A stretch of DNA of 64,000 nucleotides from Candidatus Lindowbacteria bacterium RIFCSPLOWO2_12_FULL_62_27 (GTDB taxonomy: Bacteria > Lindowbacteria > 2-12-FULL-62-27). This document shows, piece by piece, positions 8,534-17,216 of this stretch. Each line of letters starts with the position of its first letter. The stretch's first letter is position 1. Under the pieces are notes generated by a model. The model was given only the letters and a program-made list of their open reading frames with translations, did no database searches and was not told the origin of the DNA. Location: contig MFPR01000028.1 of the NCBI GenBank assembly GCA_001784175.1, forward strand, positions 327,614-391,613, written 5' to 3'. The position numbers and the translations under genes were made by a program.

Positions 8534-9052
8534 ATGTCCATCACGATCCGCATCCCGACACCGCTCCGGAAGCTCACGGGCGACGCCGAGGAGGTCCGGA
8601 TCGACGCCGTGACCCTCCGCGACATGATCACGACGCTTGAGCGGCAGTACCCCGGCATCAAGGACCGGCTCTGCGACGAGTCGGGGGAAGTCCGCCGGTT
8701 CATCAACGTCTTCGTGAACGACGAGGACGTCCGGTTCATGGAGGGCCAGGCCACGCAACTCAAGGACGGCGACGTCGTGTCGATCGTCCCCGCCGTCGCC
8801 GGCGGGGCACGGATCAAGAAAAAATATTATCTGAACGTCCCGCAGAAACTCATCAAGGAGCCCCTGATCTATCAGCTCGTCAAAAAATACGACGTCGTGC
8901 CCAACATCCGCCAGGCCAGCATCTCGGACGAGATCGGCGTCGTCGCCGTCGAGATCGAAGGCGAACCCGCGTCCGTCGAATCGGCCACCAAGTTCCTCCA
9001 GGAACTCGGCGTCAGCGTCGAACCCATCGAAATCAACGTCATCGAAGGCTGA
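8534..9052 (+). CDS. MoaD/ThiS-type sulfur carrier fused to NIL domain
   Basis: A 172-residue two-domain protein. Residues 1-91 are a ubiquitin-like MoaD/ThiS domain ending in VPAVAGG (Gly90-Gly91). Residues about 96-172 are an NIL domain, the ligand-binding module otherwise found on methionine ABC transporter ATPases and ferredoxins of sulfur assimilation. Because the diglycine is internal, it must be exposed by proteolysis before it can carry a thiocarboxylate. A JAMM protease is encoded 3.2 kb downstream in the same gene string. Known: in Mycobacterium the JAMM protease Mec+ trims an extension after carrier-mediated cysteine synthesis, and MoaD-NIL fusions occur in homocysteine-forming clusters of anaerobes. 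Inference: this carrier supplies sulfur for cysteine, homocysteine or methionine synthesis. Confidence 0.85.
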   Translation: MSITIRIPTPLRKLTGDAEEVRIDAVTLRDMITTLERQYPGIKDRLCDESGEVRRFINVFVNDEDVRFMEGQATQLKDGDVVSIVPAVAGGARIKKKYYLNVPQKLIKEPLIYQLVKKYDVVPNIRQASISDEIGVVAVEIEGEPASVESATKFLQELGVSVEPIEINVIEG

Positions 9053-9100
9053 CCGTCCCGCCTATTGCTTCGCGCGCCCGGATGAAATACCTTCGGCGCC

Positions 9101-10315
9101 ATGCGGGAAGATGGCGGGAAGCCTGAGACTCTGAGTTACCGGCGGCTCAAGCTGGAGCTGCTCCTGTACGGGATTGCCGTCGCCGACGAGCGGCTGTCGG
9201 AAAAAATCCTGCCGCTGCCGATCGAGGAGATTCCGGTGATCAGCCGGCGCGTCGACCTGACGTTTCCGGACGGGACCCGCGTCAACGCGCCCCTGGAGGA
9301 CGGCTCGCCCTACCAGCTCCGCCTCCTTCGGCCGGGCGTCGCGGTCCTCTCGGGGAAAGGCATGTCGGTCGAGGCGAAGAGCATCCTGACGTCGGATTTT
9401 CACCAGCGCCGGACGTCGCTGGGCAATCCGTTTTCGGAGATCGGCCAGATCTGCGGCGGTTATTTTTTCCTGCCGCTGGCGGGCGACCCGGCCCCTGCCC
9501 CGGCCGATTCTCCCCGGCCGCCGGCCGGCCTTGCGGGCATCGCCGTCCAGCATGACCTCCGGGAAGTCCACGAAGTCCTGAAGGCGGCCTTCGATGAGGG
9601 GCTGGTCGAAGTCGTCAAGATCGCGATCCACTCGCCGACGGCCTTCGACAAGCCGGCCGTCGAGCGGCTGTTGCCGTATCTCGAAATGGTGAAGAGCAAC
9701 TTCAAGTGCATGGTGAGCCTGTCGATCTCGCCGCCGAAGGAGTTCGGGTTGCTGTCCCTCCTCTACGCCCGCGGCGTCGACGTGATCTTCTGCGACCTCT
9801 TCCTGGTGGACGAAAAACGCTCCGCGCTTCATCTGCCGGCGCGGTCGCACTTTTCGGAGGAGGACATCGTCGAAACGCTCAGCCGGCTCGTTGGCATCTT
9901 CCCGCGCGGCACGGTGCTGTCGAAACTTATTCTGGGCTGGGAGCCGATCGAAGAAACCGAGCGCGCGGCCGAACACCTGCTGTCCATCGGCGTCGTGCCG
10001 GTCCTCAGCCTCATTCCCGCCGGCCGGGACCGGCTGTCGAACGTGGTCCGCGAAGCGATTTTCGATTTCCTGCTGTCCTTGAACCTCGATCTCGACCGCA
10101 ACCTCTATTCGCGCTGGCTCCACTCGCATCTCCATCTCATTTCCGACAGCATCACGCCCAACGACAGCCTCGAAATCGACATGCGCGAAAAAGGCGCCTC
10201 CGCCTGGACCGACCGGATCCTCATGGCCCGCTGGTCCCGCCGGTCCCTTTCGAGCGCATGGGCCCTGCGGCGGTATTTCAAAGTCATCGAGGGAGGGCCG
10301 GCGTCGGATGGCTGA
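9101..10315 (+). CDS. Uncharacterised protein, TIM-barrel-like
   Basis: A 404-residue soluble protein I cannot assign. It begins with about 120 residues of mixed structure containing a GNPFSEIGQICGGYF segment. A proline-rich linker (PAPAPADSPRPPAG) follows, then a region of alternating strands and helices (VVKIAIHSP, CMVSLSISP, GVDVIFCDLFL, VVPVLSLIPAGRDR) that reads like a TIM barrel and somewhat like the distal half of radical SAM barrels. There is no CxxxCxxC cluster motif. Its last 8 bases overlap the start of the DASS transporter gene, so the two are probably co-translated and functionally linked. It may be a regulator or a processing partner of that transporter, but this is only positional. 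Confidence 0.5.
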   Translation: MREDGGKPETLSYRRLKLELLLYGIAVADERLSEKILPLPIEEIPVISRRVDLTFPDGTRVNAPLEDGSPYQLRLLRPGVAVLSGKGMSVEAKSILTSDFHQRRTSLGNPFSEIGQICGGYFFLPLAGDPAPAPADSPRPPAGLAGIAVQHDLREVHEVLKAAFDEGLVEVVKIAIHSPTAFDKPAVERLLPYLEMVKSNFKCMVSLSISPPKEFGLLSLLYARGVDVIFCDLFLVDEKRSALHLPARSHFSEEDIVETLSRLVGIFPRGTVLSKLILGWEPIEETERAAEHLLSIGVVPVLSLIPAGRDRLSNVVREAIFDFLLSLNLDLDRNLYSRWLHSHLHLISDSITPNDSLEIDMREKGASAWTDRILMARWSRRSLSSAWALRRYFKVIEGGPASDG

Positions 10316-11747
10316 CTTCGAGAACATCCAGATCGACCGCCGGCCCCTCTGGGCCGTCCTCATCTCCAAGGTCTGGCGCACGGCGCTTTTCCTCTGCGTG
10401 TTCGCCGGCCTCGTCTGGGTCCTTCGGCACAACCCACCCGCGGGTTGGACGCCGGTCAGCTTCAAGGCGTTTTCCATTTTCTGCTTCATCGTGTTCCTCT
10501 GGGCCACCGGTCTCATCCCGCCGCCCATCGCCTCGGTCTTCGCGATCGTCCTTCTGCCGATGGCGGGCGTGATCACGTCGAAGGAGGCGTTCGCGCTGTT
10601 CGGGAGCGAATCGGTTTTCTTCGTGCTCGGCGCGCTGATCCTCTCGGCCGCGATTTATATGAGCGGCCTGGCGCGCCGTCTGGCGCTGCTCTTGCTCAAG
10701 GCTTTTGCCGACACGCCCCGCCGGCTGGTCACGGTCGTCTTCCTGTTCTGCGCCCTCGCGTCCTTTTTCATGCTCGGCAACGGCGTCGCCGCCGTGATCC
10801 TGCCCATCGTCCTCTCGATCATCACGGAGCTGAAGCTCGAACGGATCCATCCCAACATTCCGAGAGCCGTGGTCACGGCGATGTGGTGGGGCACGTCGAT
10901 CGGGAGCATCGCGACGGTTCTGGGCGGCGCCCGCACCATTCTGACGCTGGCGATTCTCGAGCAGGTGACGGGCAAGTTCGTCGGATTCCCGGGCTGGAGT
11001 CTGCACGTGCTACCGATCTCGGTGGCCTTGATCGCCGTCGCCCTCTGGATCCTCCACCGGCATTTCGCGCTGCCCGAAACGTCTCTCGAGGCCCTCCGGC
11101 CCTTTCTCCAGAACCGGCTCATCCAGATCGGCCGCATGCGCGCCGCGGAGCGGTTCACCGCCCTCGTCCTCGTCCTCACCATCCTCGCGTGGGTCACGCT
11201 CGGCCGGCGCTACGGGATGGCGGCCGTGGCGCTTTCGTCCATCGTCGCATTTTTTGTGTTTCGCATATTCAACTGGGAAGAGGTGGAAGGCTACGTCAAC
11301 TGGGGCGTGATCCTGATGTACGGCGGCGCGGTCACGCTGGGCGTGGCGCTCGTTCAGTCCGGCGCGGCCGCGAAGATGACCGACCTGCTCGGCGCGCACA
11401 TCCCGGCGTCCGGCGTTCTCTTTCTGACCGCGCTCTTCGCCGTCGTGCAGCTCTTCACTCAAACCATGAGCGCGTCGGCCACCGTCGCTATCTTTCTCCC
11501 GGTCGCCCTCAGTCTCGCGCCGGCCACCGGCGTGCTGCCCGCGTCCTGCGCCTTCGCCGTCGGCGCCGCCGCCGGCCTCCATCTTTTGCTTCCGGCCGGC
11601 GGACCCAACGCGGCGCTGGCCTATTCGACCGGATATCTCAAGACAGGTGACCTGATCCGGCCGGTGGGCCTCATTTTTGTTTCGAGTGTTCTGATTTTCG
11701 CCGCCGTCGCCGGATTCTGGTGGCCCGTCCTGGACGCCGCAAGGTGA
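10308..11747 (+). CDS. SLC13/DASS family anion permease
   Basis: A 479-residue inner-membrane protein with about eleven to twelve helices and the pattern of divalent anion:sodium symporters. The WATGLIPPPIASVFAI helix is followed by the first re-entrant hairpin region FFMLGNGVAAVILPIV. The second inverted half contains FTQTMSASATVAIFLPVAL. The GNG and TMSAS positions correspond to the paired substrate/sodium-binding loops of the family, though the classic SNT is altered in both. It overlaps the unknown upstream gene by 8 bp and is 5 bp from the universal stress gene. Likely substrates are C4-dicarboxylates, sulfate or similar anions; neighbouring sulfur-carrier genes make sulfate worth testing. 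Confidence 0.8.
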   Translation: MADFENIQIDRRPLWAVLISKVWRTALFLCVFAGLVWVLRHNPPAGWTPVSFKAFSIFCFIVFLWATGLIPPPIASVFAIVLLPMAGVITSKEAFALFGSESVFFVLGALILSAAIYMSGLARRLALLLLKAFADTPRRLVTVVFLFCALASFFMLGNGVAAVILPIVLSIITELKLERIHPNIPRAVVTAMWWGTSIGSIATVLGGARTILTLAILEQVTGKFVGFPGWSLHVLPISVALIAVALWILHRHFALPETSLEALRPFLQNRLIQIGRMRAAERFTALVLVLTILAWVTLGRRYGMAAVALSSIVAFFVFRIFNWEEVEGYVNWGVILMYGGAVTLGVALVQSGAAAKMTDLLGAHIPASGVLFLTALFAVVQLFTQTMSASATVAIFLPVALSLAPATGVLPASCAFAVGAAAGLHLLLPAGGPNAALAYSTGYLKTGDLIRPVGLIFVSSVLIFAAVAGFWWPVLDAAR

Positions 11748-11752
11748 GTCCC

Positions 11753-12238
11753 ATGAAGAAAACCTCCAAACCGCCCGTCCTCCTGGTCCTGACCACCACC
11801 AAATCGGGGATCCGGTCGGAGTCGGAGGCGATCCGGGAGGCGCTGGATCGCAAGGCTCCGCTCTGCGCCCTGTTCGTCCTCGACCCCGCGCTTGCAACGC
11901 CCGCAAGTCAGAAACTTCTCAGCGCCGTCATGGGCCCCGCCGCCGCACGGCCGCTCGGGAAGGAACTTTTGAAGGACTACGAAAACCGCGCGCGCGTGCG
12001 GTTCGAGGAGATCAAGGCCGACTGCGAGGAGATCGGCGTCGAATTCGAATCCCGCGTGTGCCGCGGGCCGTTTGTGGACGAAGTCCGGTCCTACGTGCAG
12101 TCGCGCGAGCCATCGGTGGTGATTCTCCCCAAACGGCCGAAATCCTTTCTCAGCCGGATATTCATGCGCGACGAGCTGGCCATCATCAAGAGCACGGCGC
12201 CCCACACGCTGATTCGGATCATCGAGGAGGAGATATGA
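11753..12238 (+). CDS. Universal stress protein (UspA-like)
   Basis: A 161-residue protein with the alternating strand/helix plan of the Usp fold: PVLLVLTTTK (strand 1), an early helix, PLCALFVLD, a long helix, IGVEFESRVCRGP, VVILPKRP and a C-terminal strand HTLIRI. The ATP-binding glycine loop of nucleotide-binding Usps is not clearly present. The ATG at 11753 is 5 bp after the transporter stop. The gene's TGA overlaps the JAMM gene ATG. Single-domain Usps next to transporters often act as their regulators; here that is inference. Confidence 0.7.
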   Translation: MKKTSKPPVLLVLTTTKSGIRSESEAIREALDRKAPLCALFVLDPALATPASQKLLSAVMGPAAARPLGKELLKDYENRARVRFEEIKADCEEIGVEFESRVCRGPFVDEVRSYVQSREPSVVILPKRPKSFLSRIFMRDELAIIKSTAPHTLIRIIEEEI

Positions 12239-12669
12239 GAATCCTGAGGAAATGTCTCGACCGCATGATCGAGCTGGCCCGCCGCGACGCGCCCAACGAG
12301 ACCTGCGGTCTCATGACCGGCCCTCCAGGGCTTGTCCGCGTCGTTCATCCCATCAAAAACGTTTCTCCGGAGCCCCGCATCCGTTACGAATTCCATTCCA
12401 ACCAGCATGTCTACATCCTCGGCTGTCTCGAGCGCGAGGGCATACCGGTCCTCGGTGTATATCATTCCCACCCGGAATCGCAGCCCTTCCCATCCCCCAC
12501 GGACGTGGCTCGTGCCGTGCTCACGGACGGCACGCCGCTTTGGCCCGATTATCGCTACGTCATCCTTTCCCTCGAAACGCCCGAGCGGCCCCAGGCCCGC
12601 GCGTTTCGGATCTTGCAAGGCGGCGAAATCGAAGAAGAGGAGCTGAAGATAGAAGACAACGCGCCGTGA
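12235..12669 (+). CDS. JAMM/MPN+ metalloprotease (Mec-like, M67)
   Basis: A 144-residue zinc protease of the JAB/JAMM family. All elements of the JAMM active site are visible: Glu22 in NETCG, His77 and His79 in YHSHPES, Ser87 and Asp90 in SPTD. Stand-alone bacterial JAMM proteases of this size cleave after the diglycine of ubiquitin-like sulfur carriers. The MoaD-NIL fusion upstream in the same gene string is the obvious substrate. The start overlaps the universal stress gene stop (ATGA), and its own stop overlaps the next GTG (GTGA). Context and motifs together make a Mec-like role in sulfur amino acid synthesis likely, although the cleavage site is inferred. Confidence 0.85.
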   Translation: MRILRKCLDRMIELARRDAPNETCGLMTGPPGLVRVVHPIKNVSPEPRIRYEFHSNQHVYILGCLEREGIPVLGVYHSHPESQPFPSPTDVARAVLTDGTPLWPDYRYVILSLETPERPQARAFRILQGGEIEEEELKIEDNAP

Positions 12670-14918
12670 CGCCCATCCTCCATCAGGCCGGCCGGTTCCT
12701 GATTTATTTCTCCCTCCTCGTCATTCCCGTCGCCAACGCGCCGATCACCGCCGACACGCTCGAAATCAAGGCGCATCTCTTCCGAATCCTCGGCGCCGCC
12801 GCCGCGCTCCTCTCCTTCGCCGCGGCCGCGACCGGCCGGCCCCGGCATCCCGACGCAGTCGACCTGGCACTCGCCCTGTGCTGGACGGCGCTGGCCGCAA
12901 GTGTCTTCGGCGCGGACAGCCGGCCGGCGGCCCTGCCGGGCGCTCTGGACGTGGCGGCGTCCCTGGGATTTTTCGGTCTGGCCCGCACGGTTTTTTCCGG
13001 ATCGCAAAGCCCGCTGCCATCGGCGCAAATCTCAAACCGGCTGATGTGGGTGGTGGGCCTCTCGGCCGTCCTTCCCGCCCTGCTTTTTTTGGGTGAATAC
13101 AAACGGATCGGCATTTCAGACACGCTGGGCAATCAGAACGTGGTCTCGCACTATCTGATCCTGTGTCTCAGCGCGCCACTTTTTGTGCTTCTGTCTTCAT
13201 CCCCCCATGCATTGGGGGGAAAGAGGGGGGTCTCCGCATTTCTGTTTTTTCTCGCCCTCCTCTGGGTGATCTGGCTGACGGCCGCGCGCGGCGCCGTGGT
13301 CGGCCTTCTGGTGTCGGCCGCTGTCGTTGCCGTTCTCTGGACGGTGCGGGCGTGGCGCCGGATCGCGCGTCACATGCGACTCGCGCTGTGCGCCGCCTGT
13401 GTCATCCTCACGCTCGCCGCCCCCGCGCTCCTGTACCGATACGCCACCACGACCGACTTCAACGTCTCGGTCCGGTTCCTGAGCTGGAAATACTCCATCT
13501 CGCTTCTCTCGGGCAATCATCTCTGGTTTGGATGCGGCCCGGGAACGTTCAGCGCCGCCTTCGAAAAAACCAAACTCTGGATGACGGACCGCGACGCCGA
13601 ACTTTTGGGCCACCTCAGCGTTAATTACGCGCACAACGACTACGTGGAATTCGCGGTCGAACAGGGAGCGCTGGGTCTCACGGCGTTTTTGTTTCTGGTC
13701 TTCGCCAGCCTCTCGCCCCCCGCATCGCGCTGGATCGCGGGGCGGCCGCATGCCGCCGCCGGAACGGCCATGCTGGCCGCGCTCGTCGCGAGCCTGTCCC
13801 AGGCGTTTTTTGATTTCCCTTACCATGTTCCGCCGCCCCGCATGCTGTTCTACATCCTGCTTGGCGCCGTATCGGCGCCGCCCCGCGACGCGTCCGAGCC
13901 GGAGACCGCGCCTGAAACGGCGCGGTCGTGGATGGCGGCCATCGCGGTTATGGTTCTCTCGATTCTTCCCGCGTTGCCCGTCGCGCCGGTCTACTCGGCG
14001 TCGATGCTCTCTCGCGTGGCCGAATCTCCCTTCAAGTCCGGCCGATACCAGGAAGTCCGCCACCTCCACGCGATGGCCCAATTCGCCGATCCGACTCGCA
14101 GCCTCTACGCATTCCGGCGGGGTCTGGGGGAAGAGCAGGCGGGGATGCTTCAGGAGGCCGTCCAGTCCTTCAAGTCGGCGCTCGAACTTCAGCCCTATTT
14201 TCCCAATCTCTACTTCCATCTCGGTACCTCGGCCCTGAACACCGACCCGTCGCGCGCCGCGACGGCTTTCTACGCGGCGACGGCCTTCGGGGTCAATACC
14301 GTCGCCCTTCATAATCTCGCGGCCATGGGACTTGCCTTGGGCGACAGCCCCGCCGCCGCGGCGATTTACACCGAAATCGCCCGCATGAATCCCGAGGACC
14401 ATCAGGCGCGTCGCAACGCCGAGGTTCTGCTCATGCGGGAACACCGCGCCAAATCCGAAACGTTTCGGCGCGCAAGCGAATTCTACCAGCGCGGGCAGAT
14501 GGACCTCGCCGAACCGGCCGCGGAGAGGTACCTGAAAGAACAGCCGGATGATCCCGACGGCATTTTCCTCTACGCGCGCATTCTCTTTCACCGAAACCGC
14601 CAGGAGGAGTCCGGCCGGTTCTTGAAAAAATATCTCGCCCTCGTCCCGGACGACCCGGAAGGATATTATTATCTGGGGAACGTCCATTTCATGGCGAACC
14701 GGTATCCGGAATCCCTTGGCCTTTTCCTGAAGGCCGCCCGGCTGAATCCCGAATCGCCCAAAATCCATTACAACCTTGGCGTGAGCTATTTTTCTCTCGG
14801 TGACACCCAGTCGATGAACGACTGCTTCGACACGGTCCTTCGGATCAATCCAAATGTTTCGACCCGGCCGAAAATCGAGGAAATCCGGCGCGCCGCGCGG
14901 CAGGGCCGGCGGCCATGA
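12666..14918 (+). CDS. O-antigen ligase/polymerase-like membrane protein with C-terminal TPRs
   Basis: A 750-residue protein from a GTG start inside a GTGA overlap. Residues 1-410 contain about ten to twelve membrane helices and the WaaL/Wzy signature: TAARGAVVGLL, FGCGPGTF and NYAHNDYVEFAVEQGALGL, the last being the conserved periplasmic H-N-x-Y/F segment with its following G. Residues about 440-750 are tetratricopeptide repeats, for example GYYYLGNVHFMANRYPES and KIHYNLGVSYFSLGDT. The architecture matches O-antigen ligase-family proteins that attach or polymerise glycans at the outer face of the inner membrane; the TPRs probably bind a partner. The acceptor (lipid A-type core or protein) cannot be told from sequence. 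Confidence 0.78.
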   Translation: MTPILHQAGRFLIYFSLLVIPVANAPITADTLEIKAHLFRILGAAAALLSFAAAATGRPRHPDAVDLALALCWTALAASVFGADSRPAALPGALDVAASLGFFGLARTVFSGSQSPLPSAQISNRLMWVVGLSAVLPALLFLGEYKRIGISDTLGNQNVVSHYLILCLSAPLFVLLSSSPHALGGKRGVSAFLFFLALLWVIWLTAARGAVVGLLVSAAVVAVLWTVRAWRRIARHMRLALCAACVILTLAAPALLYRYATTTDFNVSVRFLSWKYSISLLSGNHLWFGCGPGTFSAAFEKTKLWMTDRDAELLGHLSVNYAHNDYVEFAVEQGALGLTAFLFLVFASLSPPASRWIAGRPHAAAGTAMLAALVASLSQAFFDFPYHVPPPRMLFYILLGAVSAPPRDASEPETAPETARSWMAAIAVMVLSILPALPVAPVYSASMLSRVAESPFKSGRYQEVRHLHAMAQFADPTRSLYAFRRGLGEEQAGMLQEAVQSFKSALELQPYFPNLYFHLGTSALNTDPSRAATAFYAATAFGVNTVALHNLAAMGLALGDSPAAAAIYTEIARMNPEDHQARRNAEVLLMREHRAKSETFRRASEFYQRGQMDLAEPAAERYLKEQPDDPDGIFLYARILFHRNRQEESGRFLKKYLALVPDDPEGYYYLGNVHFMANRYPESLGLFLKAARLNPESPKIHYNLGVSYFSLGDTQSMNDCFDTVLRINPNVSTRPKIEEIRRAARQGRRP

Positions 14919-15334
14919 GCCTTCGATCGGCCGCGCTCGCCTTTTTCGTTCTGCTCGGCCTCGTTGCGGCGGCGCTCGGCGCGGCCTCTCGCATGATCGT
15001 GCGGCGTTCCGTGCCGGTCGAACCGTTTCTGTCGGCGGCGCGCGCGTCCGAGTCGCGGGGTGAGTTGGACCTCGCCGGGCGGCTGATGGTGAAGGGCGTC
15101 TTTTATTCGGCGGAACCGGAGCGATTCATCCAGCTCGCCGCGCCCAAGTCGGCGTTTGCCGATTACCTCAACGGCCTTCTGGCGATTCGCCGCGTCGACC
15201 TGTCCGGCGCGGAAGGCTTCCTGTCGCGCGCCGCCGCGTCGGGCGCGCCGCTCCTCGCGACCCGGGCGAAGCTGCGGCTCGATCACGTGCGATACGGAAC
15301 CGGCCTGCCGCACATGGAGGAAATCCCATTCTGA
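14915..15334 (+). CDS. Hypothetical single-pass membrane protein
   Basis: A 139-residue protein with one N-terminal membrane helix (LAFFVLLGLVAAALGA) followed by a small helical periplasmic part that looks like two or three short TPR-like helices (PFLSAARASESRGELDLAGRL). It overlaps the O-antigen-ligase/TPR gene by ATGA and the next gene by TGATG, so it is expressed with them. It may be an accessory subunit of the ligase, by position only. Confidence 0.55.
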   Translation: MSLRSAALAFFVLLGLVAAALGAASRMIVRRSVPVEPFLSAARASESRGELDLAGRLMVKGVFYSAEPERFIQLAAPKSAFADYLNGLLAIRRVDLSGAEGFLSRAAASGAPLLATRAKLRLDHVRYGTGLPHMEEIPF

Positions 15335-15567
15335 TGGCGCGCTTCGCCTTCCCGGGAATTTGTCTCCTTTTCTTCGCGGCCATCTTCGCTCAAGCCCTCA
15401 CGGTCTTCATCCCGATCGTTTCAAGACTTCTGTTCGATCCCGGCCCGTCCGGCCAGGCCTTGCGCCAGGCGCTGAAATGGATATCTCTGCACCTCGCCGT
15501 CCCCCTCGCCGGCGCGATCGCCGGCGGCGCCGTCGTTGTGTTTCGACAGCGTCGAAGCTCCAGGTGA
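15334..15567 (+). CDS. Small hypothetical membrane protein
   Basis: A 77-residue protein with two hydrophobic segments (GICLLFFAAIFAQALTVF and HLAVPLAGAIAGGAVVVF) and a basic C-terminus RQRRSSR. It starts in a TGATG overlap and ends in a GTGA overlap with the DUF885 gene. The double coupling argues that it is a real gene. No family recognised. Confidence 0.5.
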   Translation: MARFAFPGICLLFFAAIFAQALTVFIPIVSRLLFDPGPSGQALRQALKWISLHLAVPLAGAIAGGAVVVFRQRRSSR

Positions 15568-17216
15568 ACCTGCGACTCGCCCGGTCCTTCGAGCGCGTCC
15601 TCGACTGGATCCGGGAAAACAAACCGCTCGAGGCCACCGCCCTCGGCATTCACGACCAGGATCATCGCGTCGATCCGCTCGCCCGCGACCGCCGCGAACC
15701 GGCGGAGCGTCTGTCGGACATCCGCGCGGCCGTCCCCGCCGGCGGGCCTCCGGACGACGCGCTGGACGCGGGCGCGCTCCGCGCCTGGCTGTCCGAGATC
15801 GCGCTCACCGAGTACGAATTCGATCTCCCGGCGCGCTCGGCCGGACACATGCTCGAAGATTTCTTGACCGCCCTCTTCCATCAGGTCAACGGAACCTACG
15901 CGGCGCCGGTCGAACGGTTCGGCGCGCTCCTCTACCGGCTCCGAGAACTCCAGCGGCTCCTCGGGCAGGTGCTCCTTGTGCTTCAGGAATCGGCCGCGCG
16001 CGGGATCGTGCCCACCGCATGGACGGAACACGGAATGGACGTCGCCGAAGACGGCGCGAAATATCTGCTGGCCATCCGGCGCGAACTTCCGCGCTGGCTC
16101 CCCTCCAAAGCCGTCGCGCCGCTGCGCCGCGCGGTGGCCGAAGAGCTGACCCGCGCGTCCCGGGCCTGCATGGAATTTCGCGCTGATCTCCAAAAACGCA
16201 TCCTTCCCAAAAGTTCGCCCCAGGCCGCCCACGCCGGGCCGAAACTGTTCGGCCGGATTTTGGTGGAGGCCCACCGGATGCCCGCGGATCCCATGCCGTT
16301 TGTGAGGGAGGCGGAAGATGAAAAAAACGAGATTCTCATGCGGCTCGAAAAACTGTCTCTGAACATCTGCGGCGACGCCGACTGGCACGCGGCCGCCGAC
16401 CAACTCGCCCGGCATCATCCGGCGGCTGGCGAACTCATCCCGGCCTTCCGGCGCGAAACCGGGAAACTTCTGCGCTTTGTCGAAGCCCGCAAGATCACGG
16501 CCATGCGCAGCGACAGCTCGCTCGAGGTCATCGAAACGCCGCCGTTTGAACGCGCCAGCATCCCGTACGCCGCCTACCAGGGCGCGCCGGCCTTCGAACG
16601 GCGCGAACGGCTCGGATATTTTTTCGTCACGCCGCCGGATCCCCGCGCCTCCGCCGCCGCGCGGCTGCGGCACCTTCGAGAGTTCCCCACCGCGTCCATC
16701 GTTCTCACGGCCGCGCACGAAGGCGTTCCCGGCCACCATCTTCAGCATCTCGTCGCCCACGCGTCGGCGCGGCCGATCCGGTGGATGGTGTGGGATTCGT
16801 TTTTCGGAGAGGGCTGGGCGCACTATTCGGAAGGTCTCGTGTTCGGCGCCGGTTTCCCCTCGGACGAGCGATCGGAGTTTTTTCTGCTCAAGGACCGCCT
16901 CTGGCGCTGCGTGCGCGTCAAACTCGACGTCCAAATCCACACTCGGAATCTCCCACTCGCCCAGGCCGCCTCCATTCTCGCCAGAGAGGCCGGACTGTCC
17001 CGCGAGGGCGCGTGGGGGGAAATTGTCCGCTACAGCCTCGAACCGACGCAACCGATGTCATACTTCGTCGGCCGCAAGTGGTTTGAGCGGCACGCAAGGG
17101 AATCGCGCCTGAGCGCCAGAGGCGGCGATGAGCCCGCCGCATTCTACGACCGCGTTCTCAGCTTTGGCGCGGTTCCGCTGCCGCTCGCGGAAAAACGCCT
17201 GTGTCAAAAACCGTGA
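15564..17216 (+). CDS. DUF885 family metallopeptidase-like protein
   Basis: A 550-residue protein from the GTG at 15564. The zinc motif AAHEGVPGHHLQH near residue 390 is the hallmark of DUF885 (HExxPGHH, a gluzincin-like variant). Downstream EGWAHYSEGLV supplies the distal glutamate segment typical of the family. The N-terminal 300 residues are helical. No signal peptide is seen, so it should be cytoplasmic. DUF885 members include dipeptidyl carboxypeptidase-like enzymes, but most are uncharacterised. The next gene begins 16 bp before its stop, suggesting joint function with the ATP-grasp enzyme, perhaps in peptide turnover and ligation. Confidence 0.75.
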   Translation: MNLRLARSFERVLDWIRENKPLEATALGIHDQDHRVDPLARDRREPAERLSDIRAAVPAGGPPDDALDAGALRAWLSEIALTEYEFDLPARSAGHMLEDFLTALFHQVNGTYAAPVERFGALLYRLRELQRLLGQVLLVLQESAARGIVPTAWTEHGMDVAEDGAKYLLAIRRELPRWLPSKAVAPLRRAVAEELTRASRACMEFRADLQKRILPKSSPQAAHAGPKLFGRILVEAHRMPADPMPFVREAEDEKNEILMRLEKLSLNICGDADWHAAADQLARHHPAAGELIPAFRRETGKLLRFVEARKITAMRSDSSLEVIETPPFERASIPYAAYQGAPAFERRERLGYFFVTPPDPRASAAARLRHLREFPTASIVLTAAHEGVPGHHLQHLVAHASARPIRWMVWDSFFGEGWAHYSEGLVFGAGFPSDERSEFFLLKDRLWRCVRVKLDVQIHTRNLPLAQAASILAREAGLSREGAWGEIVRYSLEPTQPMSYFVGRKWFERHARESRLSARGGDEPAAFYDRVLSFGAVPLPLAEKRLCQKP

